DNA of 64,000 nucleotides from Nelumbo lutea (GCA_022828595.1 JAKGHH010000008.1:22064378-22128377), one strand, 5' to 3'. Counted from the first letter of the stretch, positions 31,122 through 41,893 are shown. Made by a program: numbers and translations. The notes: generated by a model from the letters alone, not told the origin.

Positions 31122-31416
31122 GGTAGTGAAGAACAAGGCTGAGATGGACAAGATTATGTATAATGTTGTGAAAATAATGAGAGGGGAAGAGATGTACCCG
31201 ATGAAACAAGTGATTTGGGGTTGGACCAATGAAGCTGTTAGTGATGAACTGGTCACCGCCACAGAGAAACATCGGGGACGTGGATACACCAGCATCAGAT
31301 GAATTCAGTAAACCCAGGTTTAATGGTTGGATATCTCTTTGTGGTGTTATGGGCATTGAGTAGTGTTGTTGGGATTTAGGCGGAACTAACAATGTCATTG
31401 TGGTTTTAGCTAATAG

Positions 31417-32433
31417 TAGGGGTGAGCATAGTTCAGTTGAAACCGAATAATCGAACCGAAATGTCGGTTTTGGTTTGCTAAAATCGTTAATTCGGTTTAA
31501 ATGATTCAGTTCGATTCTTAATTACAATTTTAATATTACTGGGTTTGGTTTCGGTTCTGATATTTAGAGGTTCAGTTAACCGAAATAATCAAACTTTTAA
31601 GGGTAAATTAGTAATTTTATAGGCCATTAGGCCAAAACACAAAACGTCAAAACCCTCAAGCTCGACATGTGATGCCTCATGTGTCATTTCTCCAGTCTTC
31701 CTTCGACCTTCCCAGTTCCCTATGCGGCTTTGCCCTTTGTGCTTCTCTCTGCCCACTGTTCAATCTACTCTCAGTCATCACTTTCTTTCTTCTTTTCTCT
31801 TTGTCTTCTACTCTTCACTTCTTCAAGGTTCAGTCTTCTCTCTTCTCTTCATTTCTGAGTTTCTCTTCGTCTTCTCTTAATCTCTTCAGTCTAGCACCAG
31901 CTGCACCACTCAGTCACTCACCAACGGCAACGGCAAATGATACTCTGGCAAGGCGACGACGGTGACCGGTTCAGAGCGTGAAGACAAGGTCAGGGAACTT
32001 CTCACCTTTTATTCTTCATTAAGAAAATAAACACTAAACAATTAGAACCCTTGAGGCTATTTCATCTTCCCACCTTATTGGGACCCAATTTCTTCCATTT
32101 TTTCTTGCTATAAATCCCTGCAATTGACGATGGTTATTTCATTGTTAGAACTTAGAAGAGTATGGCTTGCCTCAAAACTTTCTATTCGATTCGACCATTT
32201 TCCAGACTCGATTGTTTGTGATTCAATAGAGTACAAATGTACAATCTAGGAAGAAATAATCAAGTAATGGCAAAAATTCGGTTCTAACTGAATCAATCGA
32301 AATAACCGAAAAAAATTCGGTTCGGTTTGATCGGTTTAGGTGAAGTTCGGTTTTAGAATATAGTATATTGTTTTTATAAAATTTGGTTTGTTCGGTTCGG
32401 TTTTTAATCGAACAAACCGAATGCATAGCCCTA
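31417..32433. mobile_element. hAT-type non-autonomous element, 1,017 bp, inside the LINE
   Basis: Ends TAGGGGTGAGCATAG and TGCATAGCCCTA are imperfect inverted repeats of hAT type. A perfect 8-bp duplication gctaatag flanks it (31409-31416 and 32434-32441). Both ends carry many copies of aaccgaa/ttcggtt in opposite senses. The centre (31680-31900) is pyrimidine-rich (ttctc, ctt) and has no convincing gene. Confidence 0.92.
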
Positions 32434-32889
32434 GCTAATAGCATCTCAGGAGGTAGAATCTATCCGGTAAGAAAGTCTGAAACTTGGCCATAACGAACCG
32501 CCCAAAGAGATTGAGTAGGTAGATCCAAATGATAATTTATTGTCCTGACACGTCTCCTTTTCCCCATGAGTAGATCAATGGTTCCTAAACCGCCGGTTTT
32601 GGTGAAATAGTGGGTGGTAATTTCTGGTTTCACGCTATACTGGCATATCGTGTGCTGTTGTTGCACGTGTAGCTTACTTGTCAAGTTATTCTCATGATGA
32701 TGGTGTGCATGCATGGAGCATGCATGCATAGAATGCGGCATCCTTTGTTTGCAGGGGTGGCTATCATGCAAGGCAATAGCAAGTTCTAACTTGCCAAGTG
32801 TCTATTGAGAATGATTAGTGTTCTTTCACTGCTGGCCTTCGTCGAAATCCAGTTGCATTGACGATGATGACCTGCCGAAAACCACTGCT

Positions 32890-33688
32890 AGTAGATCACA
32901 ACTTCCATTCTCCAGGATAATCTATAGTATGACCTTCAAGAAAACTCTTGTAGTTTGATATGGAGTGGCCCAAACGTTTACAATTACTCCAAATATGCCC
33001 TATTAGATCGCAGTTAGCACAAATTCTAGGGAGTTGTTCATAGCAAAAGCGAAGCCATACTGGCTTGTCGCTGTAGAATATGAAGCGGCCTGTGAGGAGA
33101 GGTTTATGTAGATCAATAATGAATTTTTTGCGTACGTATAAGCCTCTCAGTAGCCAGCCTATGGGGATTTTCACTTGGTTTGGGATGGTGGTGCCCGTTG
33201 TGCTAGCAAGAAAACAAACCCTACCATCTTCAACCGTACCTCTAGGAATCATGTGGATTTGTAGCCAGACCCTCTAGGTCCAAACTTTTTCTACTGTTCC
33301 TGTCTGTGAGTCACTCCATTCTTCTAGGAGGATCCAGCTTGAATGAAAGAACCAGGGACCCCTCCTCTAGTGCAATGAGATGGTCACTATAGTTTATAAA
33401 CGAGAACTCGAGTCTACCTCCTTCTAAGAAACGAACGGTCACTACTCCTGATGTTTTCCACTATAAACGAACATAGTTGCCCAGAGTCTCTTCGTTAACT
33501 TGTTGACACGGGAAGATGCATCACTTTAATGTCAACCCGATAACTTGCTCCGCCTCCTTGATAGGATCAAAGCTGGGTGGTTGTTCATCCACCCCTACAT
33601 TAACTGCATGTGCGAAGAAGGATTCTATGTCCTCTGTGTCATGTGCAATGACTGGCATGCTGGCAACTTCTTTACCTTTTGATGTCAT
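32890..33688 (-). pseudogene. LINE ORF1: DUF4283 and CCHC zinc knuckle
   Basis: From the ATG at 33688 (MTSKGKEVASMPVIAHDTED) the DUF4283 RNA-binding-like region follows in broken frames (33650-33260). The open part 32896-33252 gives WLLRGLYVRKKFIIDLH, then WLRFCYEQLPRICANCDLIG with a CX2CX4HX4C knuckle (CANCDLIGHIWSNC). ORF1 proteins of this type bind LINE RNA. From 32460 to 32890 a degenerate C-terminal region continues. Confidence 0.8.
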
Positions 33689-34139
33689 CCCCAGTAAAAG
33701 CTAATCCTCACATGAAGAAGATGGTTGTATCCACGCCTCAATGGGTTCTCTGTGGGGACCTGAGTTCAAGAAACGGAACGGGGAGACAAGGAGACTAAGA
33801 GAGGTAGGGAATCTTTTACTGAACTAGAAGACAAATAGATGGGGTAGGTCGATGTTGAGTAGAAGTCAAATGGGGGAGGGGGTTTGTAGTAGAGGGAAAG
33901 AATAAGGATGAAGTGGAGTTTAAGTTCGAATGCAGGTATGCATAGGTGTGGGGGAGGGTTAGGGGAAAGCCTACTGCTGAAAAAAGGATGTTACAATTGC
34001 TAAACAGACCCAAGGTCGACGCTTAACTTACATGCAGTTAGACGGAAGTGGGGAAGAAGGTGATACAGACGCTAAGTCAGAGTAAGTTATAACACAAAAG
34101 ATTCCTGCACCCAAGGTTGACATTTTGAATGTTATAGCT

Positions 34140-35354
34140 CTGTTTGGGCCCGTCTGTAATTTTTCGTATATTTTATTTATTTATAAATATATTATTTATA
34201 TTGCATTTTTATAAAATTGTTATTTTAATTATATTTTTATAAATATATATATATATATATGATGAAAATAGTTGAAAAAATATTTGTTTTTTTTTTACAA
34301 AAATAATAAAATTTGATGAATTGACAAAACCAGGCTTATTTAGAAAAAAAAAAAATTGTAAAAACAGTGAGCGGGAACCGGGAACGAAAAAATCCATCTT
34401 ATAACCAAATCGCCCCTGATTAAAAGCTACATCCATTACTTGTCTCCCACACTCTCTCTCATCAAATCACTCTTTGCACTGTTGCTCACTTTCTAGTTTC
34501 TTCTCAAAGTTTTCAACGCCGATGATGGCCCTGTGGAAGCATTAAACAGAGTCCTGTAGACCGGAAACTGAACAAGCTATTCATCAACAAGGATGCGTGG
34601 GTCTCGTCCGTCAGATCCAAGACTTTATGGTTGTTCCTTGCAATGATTCTTCATCTCTTTCAACCGAAGCTTAATCATGTGTTGAATATGAGCTGTTGTA
34701 TAATATTCTATTCATTACTCTCTAACCCGCAAAGTTTGCTGTGATCCATTGAGCTTTCGTCGGTGTCAAGGAGATCTCGTTTTCTTGTGGACCATACAAA
34801 TAGTGAAGAAGCACCAAGGAGGAGAAAGTACTAAGAAAACATGTACGACACCATCTCTTTTATCTCAAATCTATACAACCAACCAGTCCAGCCATGGCGA
34901 CACCTTCAAGTAGCATTCCGGGATCTTCATTATCTGTAGCTCTATATAGCTTCAGATATACTGAGCTATGTGTTCCTTATCGAGTTTCTCATAATGGGGA
35001 TTTCTCTCCTATTTTTATTAACGCTTGCTGAAGTACTTTTCTCAGCAAGGTTCCTTGGTTCGAAGTTCACAAGAAGAGCAATAGAATATTGAAGAATGAG
35101 AAGATAAAGAAAAGTAAAACAAGAGAGGGCAATTTAGTCCAAAAAGTAATTTTTTTTGTTCAGTTCACCATGTTTGTTATTTATTTCTAAACATATCGGA
35201 TTTTGTTAATTCCTCAAACTTAAGCTGTGTGTTCGAATTCATAATTATGAAATCCGATCAGGTCTTCTGATCAAATCGAATTGGCTCTTTACCGTGTCAG
35301 ATTAGATTCGGATATACGTTAATTTATATCCGATCTGGTCCATTTGCATCCCTA
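34140..35354. other. Right part of the 8.46-kb hAT element, no gene seen
   Basis: AT-rich sequence with a (TA)n stretch (34245-34260), then more mixed sequence at 34440-35100 that could include captured host sequence, but I recognise no exon. It ends in the hAT subterminal region with several atccga/tcggat motifs. Confidence 0.6.
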
Positions 35355-35509
35355 CTTCCTACGAATGATCTAAATATTGATGGCTTTTGCGCTAGATGTG
35401 GAGGACCAGAGGATATTCATATTTTTAAGTTTTGTAATTATGCAGAACAAATTTGATTGGAAGTAGCTCCAAACAGAGGGATCCAATAAATAGGACGGGT
35501 CCAATAAAT

Positions 35510-35710
35510 ACGACTGGAGGTGTAAATTGGGCCGTACTGTTCGTGGCTTGGCACGACCTGGTCTGATTTTGGATTAGCCTAGCATGACATGATACACGGG
35601 CCATGTTAGGCCCGACATGATCATGTGAGTCATGTTGAGCATGGGTTTTAGGTCCACGGGTCGGGTCGGCATGGCATGACTGAGCGGGCCGTGCCACTTG
35701 CAGCCTGGCC
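35510..35710. repeat. GGCC/GCCC-rich repeat of hAT-MITE style
   Basis: Begins ggaggtgtaaattgggccg and is full of gggcc, cacga and ggcacg palindromic pieces (ending cgggccgtgccacttgcag), as in the subterminal parts of plant hAT MITEs. No clean ends found. From 35711 to 36180 nothing recognisable. Confidence 0.4.
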
Positions 35711-36190
35711 CATATATATTATAAGTGGAAGGCCACCTTTGTTGACCAAACCCTAGAAGTTAATAATTAGTTGTAATATTATTTCAGCTAATATTGAACT
35801 ATTAATTTGCTCAAAGAAATTGCATAAATGATATTACAAATGCATTCTTTATTTGTTTCACATAGGGCCATTAATGGAGATTTGACCTTAATAACCCAAT
35901 AACCAGCATGGTTAGTGCGAGTTCAGATTCATATCCAATACCATTGAATATCATTTTTTCAGTGATGGCAGCCTATAGTATCATAACTTGTCAAAATTAA
36001 AACAACCCACCATTTTTCTAGATCAAAGTTCATTGGCCCTCAGCACAAATAATATCTTATCAGAAACTTCATGGGGTCGATCATTTGATCTGAACTGTGA
36101 ATTCTGAGCACACAGCAAAGATGACTCTGTCAAAGTTTACAAACGAAGCTACACCAAGATAAAGACAATTAATCAAGCACTAATCACCCA

Positions 36191-36215
36191 AGTCAACCTC
36201 ACGCTCATTATATGA
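36191..36215 (+). promoter_or_regulatory. W-box and TATA-like box of the chitinase gene
   Basis: agtcaa at 36191-36196 is TTGACT on the minus strand, the WRKY-binding W-box common in defence genes. ttatatga at 36208-36215, about 60 bp ahead of the ATG, could serve as TATA box. Inference from motifs only. Confidence 0.4.
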
Positions 36216-36275
36216 TCAGACAAGGCAAGCTTAAGTCCTCCAAGCTTCTCCTCCTTGCTTCCCAAACTGCTAAAC

Positions 36276-37397
36276 ATGGCTGCCCAGAATCTTGTTTTAC
36301 TCTTTCTGGTCACCGTCCTCTCCTGTTTCATTGCAGGTGCAACCTCTGCTCCTCCAGTAATCAAGGGTGGGTACTGGCCTTCATGGCGGGCAGATACCGA
36401 CCCTCCATTTACCATCCCAACTACATACTTCACTCACCTCTTCTATGCCTTCGTCGGAGTAAATGCGACGACTTATAAGCTAACCATCACGTCGACAGAC
36501 GCTCAATGGATGAGAAACTTCACGTCCACCGTTCACAGAAAGAAGCCGCCTTCAAAGGCTCTTCTCTCCCTCGGAGGAGGAAATGCCAGCCCGACTACCT
36601 TCTCCAACATGGCTACCAACGCCTCTAACCGTGCCACCTTCATCGCCTCCACCACCCAGGTTGCTCGCAAGTATGGCTTCGACGGCATTGATCTCGACTG
36701 GGAATTTCCGAAAGACGACCAGGACATGTCGAACCTCGCCGTTCTCTTCCGCGAGTGGCGTACTGCCTTCGAGAAGGAAGCACGTGCTTCCCGCCGGCCG
36801 CGCCTACTTATCTCCGCCGCTGTGTACTTCGCTTCTAGCTTTTTCTTGTCTGACGTAAAACGGGCTTACCCGGTGAATGCGATACGTCGGTACGTTGACT
36901 TTGTGAGCCCCATGTGCTACGATTACCATGGCTCATGGGAGCCGTCGGCCACGGGTGCGCAGGCGCTGCTCTATGACTCGACAAGCAACATCAGCACGAG
37001 TTACGGCATTCAGTCGTGGATCCGAGCGGGCGTCCCGCCGAAGAAGCTGGTCATGGGTCTACCCTTGTATGGTCGCACATGGAAGCTGAAGGACCCGAAT
37101 GTACACGGCATTGGAGCGCCAGCAGTCGGCGTGGGTCCTGGCGATAATGGGGTGTTACTGTACTTTCAGATTGTGGAATTTAATGCGGCCAATAACGCAA
37201 CAGAGGTGTTTGATAAAAACACAGTGTCCACTTACTCTTATGCAGGAACCAATTGGCTTGGCTACGATAATGCCACGTCCATTAGATACAAAGTGGAATT
37301 CGCCCGAGCACGCCGCCTCGGTGGGTACTTCTTCTGGGCACTTGGATATGATAAGGACTGGACTCTAACGAAGGAAGGTAAGATTGTTGTGTTCTAA
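36276..37397 (+). CDS. Class V chitinase-like protein, GH18 family, 373 aa, intact
   Basis: A secreted glycoside hydrolase family 18 protein that cleaves (or, in some relatives, binds) beta-1,4-GlcNAc polymers, with likely roles in defence or stress. The ATG at 36276 starts a signal peptide (MAAQNLVLLFLVTVLSCFIA, cleavage probably near residue 24). Mature motifs in order: GGYWPSW (31-37), SLGGGN (98-103), the catalytic DGIDLDWE (136-143) with Glu143 as proton donor, MCYDYHGSW (213-221), GLPLYGRTW (261-269) and YFFWALGYD (351-359). All key residues are present and the length is normal. It is a single exon, as is common for this class in plants. Codon use is clearly more GC-rich than the surrounding repeats. 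A lectin-like member cannot be excluded without assay. Confidence 0.95.
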   Translation: MAAQNLVLLFLVTVLSCFIAGATSAPPVIKGGYWPSWRADTDPPFTIPTTYFTHLFYAFVGVNATTYKLTITSTDAQWMRNFTSTVHRKKPPSKALLSLGGGNASPTTFSNMATNASNRATFIASTTQVARKYGFDGIDLDWEFPKDDQDMSNLAVLFREWRTAFEKEARASRRPRLLISAAVYFASSFFLSDVKRAYPVNAIRRYVDFVSPMCYDYHGSWEPSATGAQALLYDSTSNISTSYGIQSWIRAGVPPKKLVMGLPLYGRTWKLKDPNVHGIGAPAVGVGPGDNGVLLYFQIVEFNAANNATEVFDKNTVSTYSYAGTNWLGYDNATSIRYKVEFARARRLGGYFFWALGYDKDWTLTKEGKIVVF

Positions 37398-37634
37398 CTG
37401 TAAATTTAACCAACTTAACTGATTGGTTCGATGTTTATGGAATACAAGTCTAATATTATGAGACGTGTTTCATTTCAGCTTCCACGACGTGGAACCGTCG
37501 ATACTAAAAAGCACAGTGGATTTGTGTCTACGGCAAATTCTCTCTCTCCCTCTGCAGGGTGCAACTCGTTCTCCAATTTAATAAGAATCGGTTGTTTTCT
37601 ATGTAATTTGAAAGCACTTGAGATTTGTCTTATG

Positions 37635-37640
37635 AATAAA
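37635..37640 (+). terminator. Polyadenylation signal AATAAA of the chitinase gene
   Basis: AATAAA lies 238 bp after the stop codon, in AT-rich sequence. Nothing else of note lies between 37398 and 37890. Confidence 0.5.
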
Positions 37641-37889
37641 TCAAGGTCTGACAACTGAAAATCCCTTGCTTCATTTCGTGTTTTAACTGAGATCCAATAA
37701 GAATTTTGTTGCATGCCCAAACAAAACCATCTGCTCTTCGGATGATTAAATTAATTAACATAGGTAGTCATATTCAATTTATTGTTTTGTTTTAACTTTC
37801 TTGGTCATGGTGGATTGGTGGGACGATCCTTTTGATCTGTGAGGTGAATAAAATGGAAGAAACCATAATTTATTCTTCCAGTCCCTTGG

Positions 37890-38462
37890 ATCAGAAGTTT
37901 CATTCCACCAATTTTATGAGCAGTTTGGTAAGTCTTTTTTGAAAGATCTTATGGAAGACCTTTGGCATCGGGGTCACTAGGAGTTCGGAGGACAGAGGGG
38001 ATGACTCGGAGAGGAGAGGAGTGGTCTTTGTGGCTACTGAGCTCGCCTCCTCTTTACCTTTTACCTGCTCTGGCTGGTTGGGCCCAACGAGTTGGCTAAG
38101 AATTGTAGTTCGGAGTGCCTTGCGACGCCTTTGTTGTTGCTTCTTGATCGGCTCCACATTGGTGCTGCTGACCTCTGTGTGTTCGGGTACTGTTCCGGCG
38201 TGGAGTGGCTCTGGTTGTTGTGGCTGACTGCCTTGGATGGAATGGCCTAGCCTTGAGTTTGCGGCCAGAACCTCGAGCCGGGATCTTTGTCATAATAGGA
38301 CCCGTTTCTGCTTTAGTTTGAAGATAACACTGCCAACCGATAAGGTTCATCACTTCCGCCCGAATTGGCGATTGTTTTGTGAAATTGGTGAGAGAGAGAG
38401 AGAGAAACAACCGAGAAGATTACGGTTTAGTAATTTCTATATTCCATTAAATACTAGATTAG
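37890..38462 (-). mobile_element. Gypsy gag fragment fused to LTR piece (same family as 60-61.8 kb)
   Basis: 37900-38252 codes on the minus strand for the gag N-terminal region (KQQQRRRKALRTTILSQL, EEASSVATKTTPLLSE) almost as at 60.3-60.6 kb. At about 38275 it jumps directly to LTR sequence found at 61595-61784 (ccgggatctt...actagattag). About 0.96 kb, including the primer site, is missing between them. Confidence 0.8.
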
Positions 38463-41250
38463 TAACTACTGAGTAGACCACGAGTCACTCTCAAAGCCTA
38501 AGGGCCAGAATGCCGAGTTAATACGAGCCCGGCGCAACAAGACCCAGTCGCATCTACAACATGAGCAAACTACTGAGTAGACCATGAGTCACTCCTAGAG
38601 CCTAAGGGCCAAAATGTCGAGCTAATACGACCTCGGTGCAATAAGACCTACTCGCCTCCATGGCATCGGAAACTTCAAGGGCAGACTACAAATCACCCCC
38701 TCAGCCTAAGGGCTGAAACACCGAGGTAACTAAGACCTCGGCATCAATAAAGACAGTTACTTCAGTGAAGGCAAAGTATGAAATATCAGAGGCGTAACCA
38801 GCTCGGGTTTGAACCCTACGAAGCACAGCTCGCCTTAACACATCGATTGGACCAAGGAACAACCTACAAGCATACAGTTTGGGCATACATAGTAATCACT
38901 TCGTTGTATGCTATAAAGGTTCCCACAAACATTAAGGGATAGCTCGAGATAACGACTATCGAAAAATCCTACTTTGGGTATGTAGCTCTAATAGCTCGAG
39001 AGATGAGATCGCTTTAAAAAAAATAAATAAATAAAATAAAAATAAAAAAGCACACCATACTTAGAAGAAAAGAGAAATTTGATTGCCATGCCATAAAAAA
39101 AAAACCGAGCCAAATAGCTCAAGAAAGCTCAACAAGAGATAAAAAAGGGTACAACCGCCCAAGAAAATCTTTTCAAGACTGGGTTTTGGCACCTGAGAGC
39201 CACCAGTAATTAGAAGAACGGAAAAGTAGAGCCGCCAGCCTCAGGGGTCCACCTTGTCCTCGTCCTCCAGGGAGTTAGGTTCTTCCTCCTCTCCCTGGTC
39301 CGCCGTCTCAAGAGCCTGGCCCTTCATTGTGATGCTGTCAAGGTTGAGCCTAGAGAATTTCTTCCAGACCAACCAGCGGCAGAGCTTGAATCCGAAGCGG
39401 TACGAGCTTGAGCCATACTCCACTTGGAGGTTGTGATACTCCTAGGAGTCCTTGAAGTCCCAAACTGCCTTCTCCCACTCGGTCTCCACCATGGTGTCGA
39501 AGTTCCGAGTTCGGTCAAGAAGTGTGGACTCCAAGTCCCGAACCTGTTGGTGAAGGAGCTCCCTCTCCGCTACCACCCTCGACGACTCCTCCCTATAGTG
39601 CGCGCTCTCCTCGGAAAGCTTGGTGATCTGCGCCACCTGGTCACAGACGAGCAACTCCTAGGCCTCACTCTCCTTGCGAATGTGAAGGAGCTCACCCCGG
39701 GTCCGGTCGAGCTCGCCTTGGAGCTTTTGAACAACGATCCTCTGATTGCAAGCGCCACCGGAGTGGATGTTCGTCTGGAGGGCCATGGCATGGATGGCGG
39801 AGTTAACCTGCCAATAAGAGACTAAGGTCAGAAGACAACAAAAGGAAGCAAAAAATGAGAAGAGGGGAAGGACCACTTACCACCATACAGTGAGAGGCGA
39901 CAAGCGCGGCAAGCTCCCCAGGCTCCATCTCCCCCCACTTAGCAATCTCCTCATTGCAGATCGCCCTTTGGCTCTTCCGCCTGGCCACAATGTAATCATT
40001 AACACCCTCCCAGTTCCCTACTGGGAGCTGCGGGTAGGGAAATAGACGGGAATGACCAAGGGGAACCACCCCTTGCAACAGGAGCTCGCCCTCCTCGAGG
40101 CTACCTCCGCCAGCATCTCCTTCAGATGGAGGCAGCGGAACTTCAGGCGGTAGAGAAGTAAAGTCTAGCTCAGCAGACTCGGAACACAAGGCCCCTAAAG
40201 TTGGGAGTCCGGTCAGGACGCGACCTCTTCACCTTGCGCTTTTGGTTGCTCGAGAGAAAGCGGCACACGTCAACACTAGACATGATGGCTGCCAAAAAAC
40301 CACAAGGTATTAGTCCAGTAAAAAAAAAAAAACAAAGCATATGTATACACTTGATATTTTTACAAGGCACTACGTGACCTAAAAAGGCAACCTACCCGGA
40401 CTCAAGCCAGCCTGTGCAAGCTTCTCCTCGGTCAAGTAGTCCGAACAGAGGAAACTTACCAATGCTCAGGACAGCATCGTTTTCAAAATTTCAGGGTCCA
40501 ACTTGGCCCCGGGGTCCTGGATGGCGCCCCTCCAAGAAGTTGGGAAGGAACACCCCTCAGGGTTATGGACCACAAAATAGTCTTGCTTCCAGGTAGGAAT
40601 CTTGTTCGGTAGCTCATATAGGAGCTTATAGCCGCGGCGGGGAGAGAGGTAGTAAAAACGCCTTTCTGGAGGAGCTCTAGGAGTGGCATTCTTGATGCAG
40701 AGAATAGAAGCAAAAATATCAAGGTCAAGGGGAAGACAATACTCATAGCACAAAGAAATGATCCCAACCATGTTCTAGATGGCGTTGGGATGGAGTTGGT
40801 CGATGGTGACGTTGAAATGGTTTAACACCTCCACTATTAGGGGGTGCAGGGGAAGACGCAGGCCAGCCTCGAGTTGTTCTTGTAAAATCACTATATCGTT
40901 GGAACCATGTTCCTAGGGAAAGTTACCAGTGGGGATACTGTAGAGGAGGTCCCCGGGAAGGTGAAAGTAACGGATTAGAGACCTGAGTCTCTCCATTGTC
41001 ATGGAGGATGGGCCGAAGGTGTCGGGCTCCCTCCCCTGAGAAGTAGAGGCCACATCACCGGAGGTCTCCCGAGCCTCCGAAACCTACTCCCAAGCTCCCC
41101 CTGAGCTCGAGGGGGCGGCGTCGTCCTGGTTACCGCTCCGGGAATAAACATGGTACGGATACCTAGACATGATTGACAGAATGATTAAGACTCACTGAGA
41201 AAAAATGAAACAGTATGAACGAAAGAGCTCGGGTAGACTTGATGGATGCG
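38463..41250 (+). mobile_element. 3' part of a Retand-like gypsy element (copy B) with antisense gene
   Basis: The stretch 38463-39240 has the same style as the region after integrase in copy A (cctcggcacc, gccgagctaata motifs). It is followed by the antisense gene described next. No integrase or LTR remains, so this is a fragment. Its right limit near 41250 is approximate. Confidence 0.65.
39241..41170 (-). pseudogene. Antisense gene of Retand-like element, copy B (three exons, broken)
   Basis: Minus-strand gene starting MSRYPYHVYS (ATG at 41170). Exon 1 (41170-40396) shows LRSLIRYFHLPGDLLYSIPT and LRLPLHPLIVEVLNHFNVTI, then MVGIISLCYEYCLPLDLDIF. This resembles the 'putative gypsy type transposon' domain (Pfam Transposase_28). 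Intron 1 is 40395-40289 (gtagg...gcag) and intron 2 is 39880-39808 (gtaag...gcag). Exon 3 is a coiled coil (RVVAERELLHQQVRDLEST) followed by GSSSYRFGFKLCRWLVWKKF and an acidic tail (QGEEEEPNSLEDEDKVDP). Stops occur at about 41084, 40926, 40773, 39661 and 39444. Function unknown. Confidence 0.8.
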
Positions 41251-41640
41251 TGGCCTTAGAATCCAAATGGGTTCTGATTGTAGTAAGAAGGCTTGCCAAG
41301 ATTATACAGTACTAAAGAGAAAGATGAAACAAATGGGTTTAAAGAGGTAAGGTGCTGATAAATTCCATTTCTCCTTAATGGATGGCAAAACACTTATGTC
41401 TTCACCAAGGCTATGGGTGAGATGCTGACAATAAATAGCATGAGGGGAGAAGTACCAGTAGTCATCATCCTTCCAAGCATCATTGAGAGCACTTGTAGAG
41501 AGCCCTTTCCTGGCTGGATTGAAGGACTCAGAAGATACCAGCATCCTTGTCGTTCTCAAACCCTACCTTTCTGCGATAAACAAGTATGGAACATGATCCT
41601 TGGCTAAGATGATCAAATATTTTATTCGATCAATTAATTG
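41251..41640. other. No recognisable feature
   Basis: Mixed sequence with an 85-codon open frame on the minus strand (41302-41559, [20 protein letters not shown]) that I do not recognise. Confidence 0.5.
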
Positions 41641-41731
41641 AATATAATCCCAGGATGATGGAGCCATTAGTTTGGAGAAGCAGCATGTGCATCAGTTCTG
41701 GTGCCATCTCGCGGGTTTCTTCACAGACCCC

Positions 41732-41893
41732 AAAGGTAATGACACAGATGCAGTAGTTCCTGGATTAATGGCTGCTGGAGAAGCAGCATGTGCATCAGTT
41801 CTGGTGCCAATCGTCTTGGTGCAAATTCACTACTTGATATTGTTGTTTTCGGCCGAGCTTGTGCAAATAGGGTAGCAGAGCTCCATAAACCAG
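41732..41893 (+). pseudogene. SDH1: Succinate dehydrogenase flavoprotein (SDH1) exon fragment
   Basis: The first frame gives [20 protein letters not shown] and, after a 1-base deletion near 41800 (ttctgg where the family has ttcatgg), [20 protein letters not shown] and LHKPG. This is the FAD-binding subunit of mitochondrial complex II. It ends at a normal exon border, CATAAACCAG|gttagc. Upstream and downstream exons are missing. A 30-bp piece of the exon is repeated at 41684-41713, with the same deletion. Confidence 0.85.

Larger units (their letters stand above)
27150..34140 (-). mobile_element. Nearly full-length LINE (ORF1 and ORF2) nested in the hAT element
   Basis: On the minus strand: ORF1 with DUF4283 and a CCHC knuckle (33.69-32.9 kb), ORF2 with endonuclease, RT, zf-RVT and RNase H (31.12-27.33 kb), and an A run (T8 at 27149-27156 on the plus strand) as 3' tail. 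A 1-kb hAT element separates ORF1 from ORF2. The right boundary is approximate; I did not find a convincing target duplication. Confidence 0.85.
26891..35354. mobile_element. hAT-type element, 8,464 bp including nested LINE
   Basis: Terminal repeats TAGGGTGCAAATG at 26891 and CATTTGCATCCCTA ending at 35354, flanked by a perfect 8-bp duplication cttcctac (26883-26890 and 35355-35362). Most of its length is a later LINE insertion (about 27.15-34.14 kb). What is left of its own sequence is AT-rich (26891-27148 and 34140-35354), with subterminal Gat(c)cgga-type motifs on both sides and no transposase, so it was non-autonomous or has lost its gene. Confidence 0.88.
26775..35450 (+). pseudogene. 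LINE zf-RVT remnant split by the 8.46-kb hAT element
   Basis: The left part (26790-26890) reads WKYNRPLKLKVF and LFLSNRLPT; the right part (35355-35445) reads NDLNIDGFCARCGG and PEDIHIFKFC. Joined across one copy of the hAT target duplication they form one frame with the zf-RVT pattern (KxKxFLW...NRLPT...CxxCGxxEdxxHxFxxC). Confidence 0.75.

Noticed and set aside
31669..31965. 98-codon plus-strand frame rich in Ser/Phe/Leu
   Set aside because: CT-rich core of the 1-kb hAT element; no motif and no codon bias typical of genes.
32703..32733. Palindromic gcatgcatggagcatgcatgc as a possible regulatory site
   Set aside because: It lies in the degenerate ORF1 C-terminus of a dead LINE, and no partner copy was seen.
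36255..36275. Earlier start for the chitinase
   Set aside because: It would need a TTG start; the ATG at 36276 begins a normal signal peptide.
39424..39825. 133-codon open frame on the plus strand, Leu-rich
   Set aside because: It is the complement of the coiled-coil exon of the antisense gene (copy B), whose homology to copy A shows the minus strand is the coding one.
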